From: Helicobacteraceae bacterium
Lineage (GTDB): Bacteria; Campylobacterota; Campylobacteria; Campylobacterales; SZUA-545
Direction of reading: 5' to 3'
Assembly (NCBI GenBank): GCA_011390075.1
Contig: JAABTA010000014.1
Coordinates: 1-9,677, forward strand
DNA length: 9,677 bases
Shown: in pieces, positions 1-7,318 of the stretch
How positions within the stretch are numbered: the stretch's first letter is position 1
Layout: each line of letters begins with the position of its first letter
Position numbers and translations under genes: made by a program
Notes under the pieces: generated by a model
The model's input: the letters and a program-made list of their open reading frames with translations, nothing else
Database searches by the model: none
What the model was told of the DNA's origin: nothing

Positions 1-666
1 CGATCTTTTTTGCTGTTTTAGCTGCTCTAAAGAGTACTCTAGTCTTTTATGGAAATCGGAACTTAGGGTAGCTCTTTTAAAGAAGTAGGCAAAAGAGCCA
101 TCTTTGGCTATTACAAAATAAATCTGAGCGCTTTTCCCTGCATCTTCAGGTCTTGTTTTCCAAGAGACAAGAAGTTTTCTGTGAAGAATTTTAAGATACC
201 TATCTTCATCACTGGCTGCATTAGAGATCTCAGATAAAGTCTGCTGGCTAGAAACTGTAATCTTTTTCTCATTCTTAAAAAGTTCCTCCAAATCTAGCTC
301 AGCAAGCTTTGTATCAACTTTTTCTGTACGGAATTTGTAGCTAGTGAGCTCTTTTTTCACCGCTTCTATATCCTCAGAACTCCCAAAGAGATCTTCTACT
401 TTTGTCTTATCTGTAGCCTCCGCTTCTTGGGACTCTTGTATCTGCTCTTGGTGCGTCACTTCTGACTCTTTTGGCTCTGGTTCTGGCTCACTCTTTTGTA
501 TCTTAGGCTCTTGTGGTAGCTCTTCAGGAATCTCTTCTATCTGGATCTCTACAAAACTTTCATAGTCAAAGTCTAAAGGAGCCTCGATTATCAGAGTTGA
601 TAAAAGAGCATAAAACAGTAAAGATGAGATAATAAAAGAGATAATGCTATAGAGAAATTTATCCAT
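1..666 (-). CDS. tolA: TolA/TonB-like protein, 3' end cut by window edge
   Basis: This frame overlaps the tolR end by 8 nt (ATG at 666-664 against the TAA at 661-659) and stays open to the left edge, giving 222 residues without a stop. It begins MDKFLYSIISFIISSLLFY: a single N-terminal membrane anchor (about 5-27). A periplasmic linker rich in E, P and Q follows (about 36-90, e.g. PEELPQEPK and EPEPEPKES), then an acidic helical stretch, and from about 155 a TolA/TonB-type C-terminal domain (DEDRYLKILHRKLLVSWK, then GKSAQIYFVIAKDGSF). This should link the TolQR motor to the outer-membrane Tol-Pal complex. It is shorter than E. coli TolA (421) and lacks the histidine of the usual S-x3-H membrane motif. 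I infer TolA from place and domain; a TonB role cannot be excluded. Confidence 0.85.
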   Translation of the reverse strand, partial: MDKFLYSIISFIISSLLFYALLSTLIIEAPLDFDYESFVEIQIEEIPEELPQEPKIQKSEPEPEPKESEVTHQEQIQESQEAEATDKTKVEDLFGSSEDIEAVKKELTSYKFRTEKVDTKLAELDLEELFKNEKKITVSSQQTLSEISNAASDEDRYLKILHRKLLVSWKTRPEDAGKSAQIYFVIAKDGSFAYFFKRATLSSDFHKRLEYSLEQLKQQKRS

Positions 667-1048
667 CTGTGGCTAATGCAATCTTTGTAAACTTTGCATC
701 TTTAATACTCTTTAGAATAAGCATGACATCTCTATAAGGAAGCCTCTCATCGGCTCTTATGAAGATCTTTGTCTCTTTGCTCAGTGTTTCGGAAAAGACT
801 CTAAAACTATCGGGAAACTCACGCAAATTATACTTGTTGCCCCCAACAAAGATCTCTTTGTCTGCTGTAACTCGAATATCTAAAGATTGGCTCTGTTTGT
901 TTGGCTGGGTTTTGCTCCCTTGTGGAAGAAGAATCTGCTCTTCATAGATAATCACTGGAGTTGTCAGCATTAAAATGGCTATAAGCACGAGCATAACATC
1001 CACTAAGGGAGTAATATTTAGGGCTGGTTCCTCATCTGTATGGTACAT
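659..1048 (-). CDS. tolR: TolR/ExbD-family biopolymer transport protein
   Basis: TolR/ExbD subunits sit inside the TolQ/ExbB ring and carry the proton-accepting aspartate. The 129-residue protein has a short cytoplasmic N-terminus, then NITPLVDVMLVLIAILMLT (11-29), the family hallmark membrane helix with the conserved D17. The rest (about 35-129) is the periplasmic domain, which includes the VTADKEIFVGGNKY-like strand and the end RADERLPYRDVMLILKSIKDAKF typical of ExbD/TolR. It starts with ATG just 1 nt after the tolQ stop, and its end overlaps the next gene by 8 nt. The trio order fits a Tol-Pal or TonB energiser, and tolB and pal would be expected further left, outside the window. Confidence 0.93.
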   Translation of the reverse strand: MYHTDEEPALNITPLVDVMLVLIAILMLTTPVIIYEEQILLPQGSKTQPNKQSQSLDIRVTADKEIFVGGNKYNLREFPDSFRVFSETLSKETKIFIRADERLPYRDVMLILKSIKDAKFTKIALATDG

Positions 1049-1049
1049 A

Positions 1050-1598
1050 TTATGACTCTAAAAGTTCTATTTCGCTTTTTAAAATAGATTGGAGCTCATA
1101 GGATTTTCTTCTAACAATAAGATGAGCAGCATACGCAGGAATTGCAACCAAAATCCCCATAGCCGTTGCAATCAGGGCTTCACTAATTGCTGGTGCAATA
1201 GTAGAGAGACTAACTCCCTCACTAAAGGTTGCAAAAGCTTGCAAAATGCCAACAACCGTACCAAATAGACCAACAAAAGGAGAGAGTGTAGCAATAATCG
1301 AAAGCCATGTAAGCCCTTTTGTGCTACTTCTTTCACTATGGTGCAGACACAAATTCAGCGCTCTATCTCTAGCCCTTGAGTAGTAACAGCTATAGAGTAA
1401 AGAGGAAGCATCAAGTGCATTCTCAGGAGAGACAAGCAGTGATTCTAAGGAATCTTTTTCACTAGATACAAGCCTTGTTAAAGTGATGTACCTACTCAAA
1501 AAGATAGTGATAACCATAAATAGGAAAAGAAAAAGCAGCGCAGTTACTGCTATAGTAACCACACTACTTTGTTGAATAAAATCAGTAATTAAATTCAA
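1050..1598 (-). CDS. tolQ: TolQ/ExbB-family proton channel subunit
   Basis: Proteins of the MotA/TolQ/ExbB family form the inner-membrane ring that, with TolR/ExbD, turns the proton gradient into force on TolA/TonB. The 182 residues show three membrane helices: about 13-35, 97-121 and 140-162. The signature LSPFVGLFGTVVGILQAF (105-122) and ISEALIATAMGILVAIPA (138-155) carry T114 and T145, matching the channel threonines of E. coli ExbB (T148 and T181) with a loop two residues shorter. It is shorter than E. coli TolQ (230), as is common in this phylum. The start is TTG, directly abutting the atpC stop and in the same frame, with no good Shine-Dalgarno. A GTG at residue 13 is the only nearby alternative and would clip helix 1. 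Neighbours suggest a Tol-Pal role; ExbB of a TonB system is the alternative name. Confidence 0.9.
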   Translation of the reverse strand: MNLITDFIQQSSVVTIAVTALLFLFLFMVITIFLSRYITLTRLVSSEKDSLESLLVSPENALDASSLLYSCYYSRARDRALNLCLHHSERSSTKGLTWLSIIATLSPFVGLFGTVVGILQAFATFSEGVSLSTIAPAISEALIATAMGILVAIPAYAAHLIVRRKSYELQSILKSEIELLES

Positions 1599-1988
1599 TT
1601 AAAAATATGCTTTCGCCGCAGTCTCAATTTTTGCTTCTAAAGATGTCATAAAGAAATCTGTTTCAGCGCCTTTTAGCAGGTCTTTTGCATCTTTAATAGC
1701 TTTGGCAATTTCACTATCAGTGTTACCACTAATAGAGACAGCACCTTCTGCTAGAAGCACTACCTTTTCAGGAGCAACCTCGACATACCCTGAGTCAATA
1801 GCAACACTCTCAGTATTACTATCAGCTATCTCAATATCCACAACTCCAGCTGTCAATAAAGAGACCATTGCAGAGTGTCCAGGAAGCACACCAAACTCGC
1901 CCTCTGCTCCAGGCAGAGTGACTGTTTGGGCCTCTCCCGAAAATATAGTCCCGTCTGGGGTAATTATTTCAACTAATATTTTTTCCAT
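1599..1988 (-). CDS. atpC: F0F1 ATP synthase subunit epsilon
   Basis: Epsilon sits at the foot of gamma, links it to the c-ring and can restrain ATP hydrolysis. The 129 residues hold the N-terminal beta-sandwich (1 to about 85) with ITPDGTIFSGEAQTVTLPGAEGEFGVLPGHSAMV, the family hallmark around 9-42. A two-helix C-terminal domain (about 90-129, rich in A, K and E, from SEIAKAIKDAK to AAKAYF) is retained, so an inhibitory up-conformation is possible. The ATG has an AAGGCGG-like site overlapping the atpD stop. The last codon is followed by TAA, and the very next codon in the same frame is the TTG start of exbB/tolQ, with zero spacer. Confidence 0.96.
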   Translation of the reverse strand: MEKILVEIITPDGTIFSGEAQTVTLPGAEGEFGVLPGHSAMVSLLTAGVVDIEIADSNTESVAIDSGYVEVAPEKVVLLAEGAVSISGNTDSEIAKAIKDAKDLLKGAETDFFMTSLEAKIETAAKAYF

Positions 1989-1999
1989 ATATAACCGCC

Positions 2000-3406
2000 T
2001 TAAGCTTTAAGCTTTTCAGCCTTTTCTAGAACTTCCTCAATTCCAGCAACCATGTAGAATGCATTTTCTGGTAATGAATCGTGCTTACCATCTAGAAGTT
2101 CTCTGAAAGCTTTAATTGTGTCTTCAAGACTCACATACTTACCTGGACTTCCTGTGAACACTTCTGCAACAAAGAATGGTTGAGAAAGAAGTTTCTCAAT
2201 TTTTCTTGCTCTATCAACCACAACTTTATCCTCTTCACTCAGCTCATCCATACCCAAAATAGCGATAATATCTTGAAGATCTTTATATTTTTGAAGAGTT
2301 TTTTGCACCTCTCTCGCTACCTTATAATGCTCTTCACCAATAATTTGTGGATCAAGCAGTCTACTTGAGGAATCAAGTGGATCAACCGCTGGATAGATAC
2401 CTTTTTCTGCAATTCTTCTGTTAAGAACTGTTGTTGCATCTAAGTGAGCAAAAACAGAAGCAGGAGCTGGATCTGTTAAGTCATCGGCAGGTACATAGAC
2501 AGCCTGAACAGATGTGATTGAACCATTTTTAGTCGATGTAATTCTCTCTTGGAGCATGCCCATCTCTCTAGCAAGTGTCGGCTGATAACCAACAGCTGAT
2601 GGAATACGACCTAAAAGTGCAGACATCTCAGAACCAGATTGCGCGTATCTAAAGATATTATCAACAAACATAAGTACATCAAGATTCATCTCATCTCTAA
2701 AATACTCCGCCATTGTAAGACCTGTAAGTGCAATTCTATTTCTTGCCCCAGGAGGCTCATTCATTTGACCATAACAGAGAGCAACTTTATCCAGTACGCC
2801 ACCCTCTTTCATCTCATAATACAGGTCATTTCCCTCTCTTGTTCTTTCACCAACACCAGCAAAAACAGAGTAGCCACTATATTTATAAGCAACATTATGG
2901 ATAAGCTCCATAATAATAACTGTTTTACCAACACCAGCACCACCAAAGAGACCAACCTTACCACCTTTTGGATAGGGCGCTAAGAGATCAACAACTTTGA
3001 TACCTGTCTCAAACATCTCAGTTTTTGTGCCTTGTTCTTCAAATGCAGGTGGCTTTCTGTGGATTGGCCATTTTGTTTTTGCCTCAATCGGCGCACCCTC
3101 ATCAATAGGATTGCCAATCACATCGACAATTCTACCAAGAACTTCTGCCCCTACAGGAACTCTAATTGAGTCTCCTGTTGCTTTAACATCTATCCCTCTT
3201 ACTAAACCATCTGTTGCATCCATTGCAATGCTTCTAATACGGCTATCGCCGATATGCATTGCAACCTCACATACTAAAGTTACTTTTTTACCATTTGCTT
3301 CAAAATCAATCTCTAAAGCTTCATTAATTTCTGGCAAGTAACCATCAAATTCCACATCTACAACAGGACCGGTAATTTGAATAATTTTACCAATATTCGC
3401 TGACAT
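2000..3406 (-). CDS. atpD: F0F1 ATP synthase subunit beta (catalytic)
   Basis: Beta carries the three catalytic sites that make or hydrolyse ATP. The 468 residues include an N-terminal beta-barrel (1 to about 75), the P-loop GGAGVGKT (155-162, with K161 and T162), the catalytic glutamate in GVGERTREG (E187), and the Walker B strand VLMFVDNIFRY (244-254, D249). The signature region SALLGRIPSAVGYQPTL follows, then VYVPADDLTDPAPA, and the DELSEED loop contacting gamma lies in the helical C-terminal domain. The C-terminal part (FLAV-type FFVAEVFTGSPGKYV, LPENAFYMV) is typical. All catalytic residues are present, so it should be active. The ATG start follows a strong AGAAGGGG site. The stop is 11 nt before atpC. 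Confidence 0.98.
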   Translation of the reverse strand: MSANIGKIIQITGPVVDVEFDGYLPEINEALEIDFEANGKKVTLVCEVAMHIGDSRIRSIAMDATDGLVRGIDVKATGDSIRVPVGAEVLGRIVDVIGNPIDEGAPIEAKTKWPIHRKPPAFEEQGTKTEMFETGIKVVDLLAPYPKGGKVGLFGGAGVGKTVIIMELIHNVAYKYSGYSVFAGVGERTREGNDLYYEMKEGGVLDKVALCYGQMNEPPGARNRIALTGLTMAEYFRDEMNLDVLMFVDNIFRYAQSGSEMSALLGRIPSAVGYQPTLAREMGMLQERITSTKNGSITSVQAVYVPADDLTDPAPASVFAHLDATTVLNRRIAEKGIYPAVDPLDSSSRLLDPQIIGEEHYKVAREVQKTLQKYKDLQDIIAILGMDELSEEDKVVVDRARKIEKLLSQPFFVAEVFTGSPGKYVSLEDTIKAFRELLDGKHDSLPENAFYMVAGIEEVLEKAEKLKA

Positions 3407-3407
3407 A

Positions 3408-3418
3408 TTACCCCTTCT
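3408..3418 (-). promoter_or_regulatory. Strong ribosome binding site of atpD
   Basis: AGAAGGGGTAA on the minus strand ends 1 nt before the ATG of atpD. It is identical over 11 bases to the site before atpF' and lies in the 13-nt atpG-atpD spacer. A strong site fits the need for three beta copies per enzyme. Confidence 0.6.
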
Positions 3419-3419
3419 T

Positions 3420-4310
3420 TTATTTCATAGATTCTGCACCGCTTACAATCTCTGTAAGTTCGGTAGTAATAGCTTCTTGTCTAGCTTTGTTATACTCTAA
3501 CGAAAGAGCTCCAACTAAATCATTTGCATTATTCGTTGCATTTTCCATAGCTTGCATTCTTGCACTATGTTCTCCTGCTAACGAGTCTAGAAGAGCAAAA
3601 TATAAATTATACTCAACATACTTTTGTACCATAGTATCTAAAATTGTGTCATCATCTTTTGGTTCAAAATCGATTTGAGAAGTGAACTCACAATCTTTTT
3701 TGTCAGAAAAATCAACAGGTAATAATCTAATCTCTCGTAACTCCTGAGAGATCATGTTTTTATACCCATTATAGACTAAAACAACCTCATCAACAACACC
3801 ATTAATATAGTCATCTACAGATTTTGAGACAAACTCTCTTGCTCTTGCGTAATCTGGAGATGAGCTCAACCCCAAAACAGCGTCGTAAAGCTCGATATCA
3901 TTAAACTTAAAAAAGCTGATACCTTTTTTTCCAATACCTCTAAGTCGTACTTTGGTTTTACTGCTTTTGTATCCCTCTAACCTTCTTCTTACCGCTTTTA
4001 AAGTTTGTGAGTTAAAACCACCACACAAACCTTTATCAGCCGTTACAAAAATAAGATCAGCTTTTTTGACATCGCTAGCAGAAGTTTCTATAAAGTATCT
4101 GCTTTCGATGCCTCCTACTCTATGCTGATTGATTCTACAGGCAATATCACTAATGACATCATTAAGCTTCAACGCATACGCTCTTGATCTTGTGGCAACT
4201 TCTTCTGCGCGCTTGAGCTTTACTGTAGAAACAAGTTTCATAGCTCGAGTCGTTTTTTGAGTGTTATTCACACTTTTTATACGACGAGAAATATCTTTTA
4301 AATTAGCCAT
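3420..4310 (-). CDS. atpG: F0F1 ATP synthase subunit gamma (central rotor shaft)
   Basis: Gamma is the rotating shaft that carries torque from the c-ring to the catalytic beta subunits. The 296-residue protein has the two terminal helices that form the coiled coil: N-terminal MANLKDISRRIKSVNNTQKT to about residue 55 (including TRAMKLVSTVKLKRAEE), and C-terminal 252-296 with MENATNNANDLV and ELTEIVSGAESMK. The central Rossmann-like domain begins around DLIFVTADKGLCGGFN (85-100), the hallmark motif. The length is slightly above E. coli (287). It starts with ATG 13 nt after atpA, with AAAGGTG as ribosome site, and its stop precedes atpD by another 13 nt. Confidence 0.97.
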   Translation of the reverse strand: MANLKDISRRIKSVNNTQKTTRAMKLVSTVKLKRAEEVATRSRAYALKLNDVISDIACRINQHRVGGIESRYFIETSASDVKKADLIFVTADKGLCGGFNSQTLKAVRRRLEGYKSSKTKVRLRGIGKKGISFFKFNDIELYDAVLGLSSSPDYARAREFVSKSVDDYINGVVDEVVLVYNGYKNMISQELREIRLLPVDFSDKKDCEFTSQIDFEPKDDDTILDTMVQKYVEYNLYFALLDSLAGEHSARMQAMENATNNANDLVGALSLEYNKARQEAITTELTEIVSGAESMK

Positions 4311-4323
4311 TCATACACCTTTC

Positions 4324-5835
4324 TTAACCTGCGTTAAAAACCGTTAAGAACTCTTCTAGCGCCTTTTTAACTGCGTCTTCGGTATCTTCATCAAGTTTTT
4401 TCTTGCTTCTTATATCTTCAAAAACTTGTGCATATTTTGCTTCCATAAATGGATAGAGATCTGCTTCGAATTTTAAGATCACTTCTGTTGGAAGATTATC
4501 TAAATAACCTTTTGCACCAGCATAGATCATAACCACTTGCTTCTCTACTGAAACAGGAGAGTATGGAGGTTGCTTGAGAAGTTCAACAAGTCTCTCACCT
4601 CTTTCAAGCTGTTTTCTAGAAACTTCATCTAAGTCTGAAGCAAACTGACTAAATGCTTGAAGTTCTCTATATTGCGCTAAGTCGAGCTTGAGCGTACCTG
4701 CCACTTGTTTTGTAGCCTTAATTTGTGCAGAACCACCCACTCTTGATACTGATAAACCAACATTGATGGCCGGTCTAATACCTGAGTTAAAGAGATCTGA
4801 CTCTAGAAATATCTGACCATCTGTAATTGAGATAACATTTGTTGGAATATACGCAGATACATCTCCAGCTTGTGTCTCAACAATTGGAAGAGCTGTTAGT
4901 GACCCAGCGCCGAGTTCATCATTAAGTTTAGCAGCTCTCTCTAGCAGTCTTGAGTGAAGATAGAAAACATCCCCTGGGAACGCTTCTCTACCTGGAGGTC
5001 TTCTTAAAAGCAAAGACATCTCTCTGTAGGCGACAGCGTGTTTTGATAAGTCATCATACACAATCAGACCATGTCTTGCATTATCTCTAAAATACTCACC
5101 CATTGTAACACCAGCAAATGGAGCAAGGTATTGCATTGCAGAAGATTCAGACGCACCAGCAGCAACAATTATTGTATAGTCCATGGCGCCGTGTTCTTCT
5201 AGTTTCTTCACAACTTGAGCAATACTTGACTGTTTTTGACCAATAGCCACATAGATACAGACAACATCTTGACCTTTTTGGTTAATAATTGCATCAACGG
5301 CAACCGTTGTTTTTCCTGTTTGTCTATCGCCAACAATAAGTTCTCTTTGACCTCTACCAATTGGAACAAGAGCGTCAACCGCTTTAATACCTGTTTGCAA
5401 TGGTTCATGAACAGATTTTCTCGGCATAATACCAGGAGCTTTCTCTTCACAAAATCTTGTCTCAGTAGCCTCAATTGGACCTTTTCCGTCAACAGGCTCA
5501 CCTAATGCATTAACAACTCTACCAATAAGTGCATCCCCTACAGGTACACTTAACAAGTTTCCAGTTCTTTTAACCTCTGTTCCCTCTTTAATGCCTAAAC
5601 CGCTTCCTAGAACAACAATACCAACATTGTCCTCTTCAAGGTTTAATGCAAGACCTTTGTCTCCATTGTCAAATTCAACAATTTCATTTGACATACAGTT
5701 TTTTAAACCGTAAACTTTTGCAATACCATCAGCGTAGAAAACAACTTTTCCTACCTCTTGTACATCTAGTTTTAGTTCAAAATTTTCGATACGATCACGA
5801 ATAATCGAACTAATCTCTTCAGTTTTAAGTGCCAC
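4324..5835 (-). CDS. atpA: F0F1 ATP synthase subunit alpha
   Basis: Alpha forms the non-catalytic nucleotide-binding positions of the alpha3-beta3 head. Its 503 residues are close to the usual 500-513. The N-terminal delta-binding helix (1-25) is followed by the beta-barrel (about 26-95, including ADGIAKVYGL). The P-loop GDRQTGKT is at 169-176 and the Walker B strand HGLIVYDDLSKHAVAYR at 255-271. The PPGREAFPGDVFYLHSRLLER segment (280-300) and the arginine finger region SVSRVGG (362-368, with R365 reaching into the neighbouring beta site) are intact. A helical C-terminal domain covers about 380-503. The Walker B and finger residues look normal, so the protein should be functional. It starts with GTG after a clear AAGGAG. 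A 13-nt spacer separates it from atpG. Confidence 0.98.
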   Translation of the reverse strand: MALKTEEISSIIRDRIENFELKLDVQEVGKVVFYADGIAKVYGLKNCMSNEIVEFDNGDKGLALNLEEDNVGIVVLGSGLGIKEGTEVKRTGNLLSVPVGDALIGRVVNALGEPVDGKGPIEATETRFCEEKAPGIMPRKSVHEPLQTGIKAVDALVPIGRGQRELIVGDRQTGKTTVAVDAIINQKGQDVVCIYVAIGQKQSSIAQVVKKLEEHGAMDYTIIVAAGASESSAMQYLAPFAGVTMGEYFRDNARHGLIVYDDLSKHAVAYREMSLLLRRPPGREAFPGDVFYLHSRLLERAAKLNDELGAGSLTALPIVETQAGDVSAYIPTNVISITDGQIFLESDLFNSGIRPAINVGLSVSRVGGSAQIKATKQVAGTLKLDLAQYRELQAFSQFASDLDEVSRKQLERGERLVELLKQPPYSPVSVEKQVVMIYAGAKGYLDNLPTEVILKFEADLYPFMEAKYAQVFEDIRSKKKLDEDTEDAVKKALEEFLTVFNAG

Positions 5836-5840
5836 AAAAT

Positions 5841-5846
5841 CTCCTT
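5841..5846 (-). promoter_or_regulatory. Ribosome binding site of atpA (decides the GTG start)
   Basis: AAGGAG on the minus strand is 5 nt before a GTG at 5835-5833, within the 13-nt spacer after the atpH stop. No ATG is nearby, and the encoded MALKTEEISSII start matches alpha-subunit N-termini, so GTG is the start. Confidence 0.7.
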
Positions 5847-5848
5847 TC

Positions 5849-6379
5849 TTAGATTGCTTTTAATATATGTGATAACATTTGATTTTTTATATGAGTTTCA
5901 GAAAAATCGATTCTAAGTCCCATATCAGGAATTTCAACTTTCACTCCATCATATCCGTTATTTTTAACTTCCGTAGTAAGAGTGATTCCTAATTTTTTTG
6001 ATAAAGTTGAGTTAAGCTCTTGTATTTTTGCAGCTTCGAGATCTTTATTAGACTCAACTAGAGCTTTGTAGCTATTATTTCTCAGGGCCAACTCTTTATC
6101 TAACTCCTCTAAGATCTCAGGAACTTCTTGGAGTCTCTCCCACTCTGCAAGAAGCTTGATAAAGTTTACAAACTTCTCAGGTGCCTGCGTTAAATTTTCT
6201 AAAATGAGCTCTGCCTTCTCCTCTTTTGTGATGAGAGGCGACTTGATTACATCTTGAAACTTACTATCAGAAAAAAGTGATGCAATAGCTCTTAGATAGG
6301 TAAAAACATCCTCTGCTTCTGTAGCGTTCATCACAGAATAGAGAGAGTATGCATATTTTTTTGCTACAATTTTACTCAT
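5849..6379 (-). CDS. atpH: F0F1 ATP synthase subunit delta (OSCP)
   Basis: Delta caps the top of F1 and joins the alpha N-termini to the b/b' stalk. At 176 residues it matches the family size (177 in E. coli). The N-terminal helical bundle starts with AKKYAYSLYSVM (6-17), equivalent to the usual A-RYA-AL motif, and includes the helix around FVNFIKLLAEWERLQEVPEI (110-129). The C-terminal segment GYDGVKVEIPDMGLRIDFS and the end QMLSHILKAI match the conserved delta/OSCP tail. The ATG start sits in a TAATG overlap with atpF, so its translation is almost surely coupled. A 13-nt spacer follows before atpA. Confidence 0.95.
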   Translation of the reverse strand: MSKIVAKKYAYSLYSVMNATEAEDVFTYLRAIASLFSDSKFQDVIKSPLITKEEKAELILENLTQAPEKFVNFIKLLAEWERLQEVPEILEELDKELALRNNSYKALVESNKDLEAAKIQELNSTLSKKLGITLTTEVKNNGYDGVKVEIPDMGLRIDFSETHIKNQMLSHILKAI

Positions 6380-6891
6380 TACGCAACCTTCTTAATTAGT
6401 GAATCTAAGATATCAGAGCTATCAGTTTTTAGATCTGGTGAATCAAATATCTTCTCCAGCTCCTCTTTGACAACATCTCGCATCATGTGATTTTTTGCAA
6501 CAACTTTTGCTTCCTCTTTTTGCTTGTGCAAGACCTCAACATCACTCTTGTTTTGAGCAATGAGTTTTTGTTTCATATGTTGTGCTTCCTCTTTAGAGTA
6601 CTCAACAATCTCAGCAGCTTTTGTTTTTGCATTCTCCAGCGACTTTTTCGCTAACTCTTTTTGAGATTCTGCTTCTTTGAGCTTCTCTTCTATCTGCTCA
6701 AAAGAGTTAGCAATTGACTCTTTTCTCTCTGCAAAGAGATTCTTAATAGGCTCTGCTGCTAGATAGTAAACTAATGAAGCAAAAATTAAGAAGTTAACTG
6801 TTCTTGGAATAATGTCATAGTTCGTCTCACCAGCGGCAAAAGCAAATGTTGCACTTACAAATAAAAGTATTAGTAGTTTTTTCAATACCAT
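6379..6891 (-). CDS. atpF: F0F1 ATP synthase subunit b (stator), with signal-peptide-like N-terminus
   Basis: This is the second peripheral-stalk subunit, anchoring delta and alpha to the membrane sector. Its 170 residues start with MVLKKLL, a hydrophobic core and TFAFAAGE (15-22), which looks like a Sec signal peptide with a possible signal peptidase site after residue 19 or 20. A second hydrophobic helix (about 31-46, TVNFLIFASLVYYLAA) is the membrane anchor. From about residue 50 the protein is an E/K/Q-rich coiled coil up to about 135, ending in a short tail that would contact delta. Cleavage would leave the mature N-terminus in the periplasm, the normal topology of b. The H. pylori AtpF, as I recall it, also starts this way. 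The Shine-Dalgarno GGAG overlaps the atpF' stop region (TAAGGAGATATG), and the stop overlaps the atpH start by 1 nt (TAATG). Confidence 0.92.
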   Translation of the reverse strand: MVLKKLLILLFVSATFAFAAGETNYDIIPRTVNFLIFASLVYYLAAEPIKNLFAERKESIANSFEQIEEKLKEAESQKELAKKSLENAKTKAAEIVEYSKEEAQHMKQKLIAQNKSDVEVLHKQKEEAKVVAKNHMMRDVVKEELEKIFDSPDLKTDSSDILDSLIKKVA

Positions 6892-6897
6892 ATCTCC

Positions 6898-7317
6898 TTA
6901 AACCGTCAGCTTTGCTTTAATACCACTTTTGAAAGAATCAGTATTATCAACAATAGCTTTTTTTATCTCTTCTTTGTCAGCTTCAAGAGATTTAAGAAAA
7001 GAGTTCATCTCTTCTTCAACTTTTCTTTTCTCTATATCGATAAGGTCACTATTCTCTTTTTTCTGTAGAGTAATAACTTCATCAATAATAGATTGAGCCT
7101 GCTTTTTAGCCTCAGCTAAAACCTTTGCAGCTTCCTCTTCAAACCCAGCAGCATCGCCACTACTTTGGTTTGCACTCATTTGGTTCTCTTTTAAATTCTG
7201 CTTTCTTCTATCCATATGCTTTACCATAGGTTTAAAAAGCAATGAATTAAGAGAACTTAAAAGGAATAAGAAAAGCACCGCAACGGAAATCATTAACCAC
7301 GGATCAAGATTAATCAT
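6898..7317 (-). CDS. atpF': F0F1 ATP synthase subunit b' (stator)
   Basis: Subunit b' pairs with b to form the peripheral stalk that holds the F1 head still against the rotating c-ring. The 139-residue protein has one N-terminal membrane helix (about 8-29, starting after NLDPWLM) and then a long charged coiled coil from LLFKPMVKHMDRRKQ (27-41) to the C-terminus, rich in E, K and Q. There is no signal peptide, in contrast to the b subunit that follows. It is the first gene of the atp cluster, with an ATG start and a strong AGAAGGGG site. The paired b'/b arrangement is typical of Campylobacterota and is shared with cyanobacteria and Alphaproteobacteria. It is 6 nt upstream of atpF. The b' rather than b assignment rests on order and length, since such sequences diverge quickly. 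Confidence 0.9.
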   Translation of the reverse strand: MINLDPWLMISVAVLFLFLLSSLNSLLFKPMVKHMDRRKQNLKENQMSANQSSGDAAGFEEEAAKVLAEAKKQAQSIIDEVITLQKKENSDLIDIEKRKVEEEMNSFLKSLEADKEEIKKAIVDNTDSFKSGIKAKLTV

Positions 7318-7318
7318 T

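Noticed and set aside
344..565. Plus-strand frame rich in Ser/Cys opposite tolA
   Set aside because: It is the mirror of the Glu-rich TolA linker codons; its composition is explained by the opposite strand.
2639..3341. Plus-strand open frames of 114 codons each at 2639-2983 and 2997-3341
   Set aside because: They lie opposite atpD, whose protein is fully conserved. The predicted products are low-complexity and resemble no family, so they are antisense shadows.
5403..5412. Palindrome GTTCATGAAC inside atpA, considered as a parS site for the nearby ParB
   Set aside because: The centre is CATG rather than CACGTG and the flanks do not match the usual TGTTTCACGTGAAACA. It is also within codons of a conserved protein. 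No parS-like site was found in the window.
5208..5501. Minus-strand 97-codon frame inside atpA
   Set aside because: It is a shifted frame of the conserved alpha-subunit coding sequence, with no recognisable domain.
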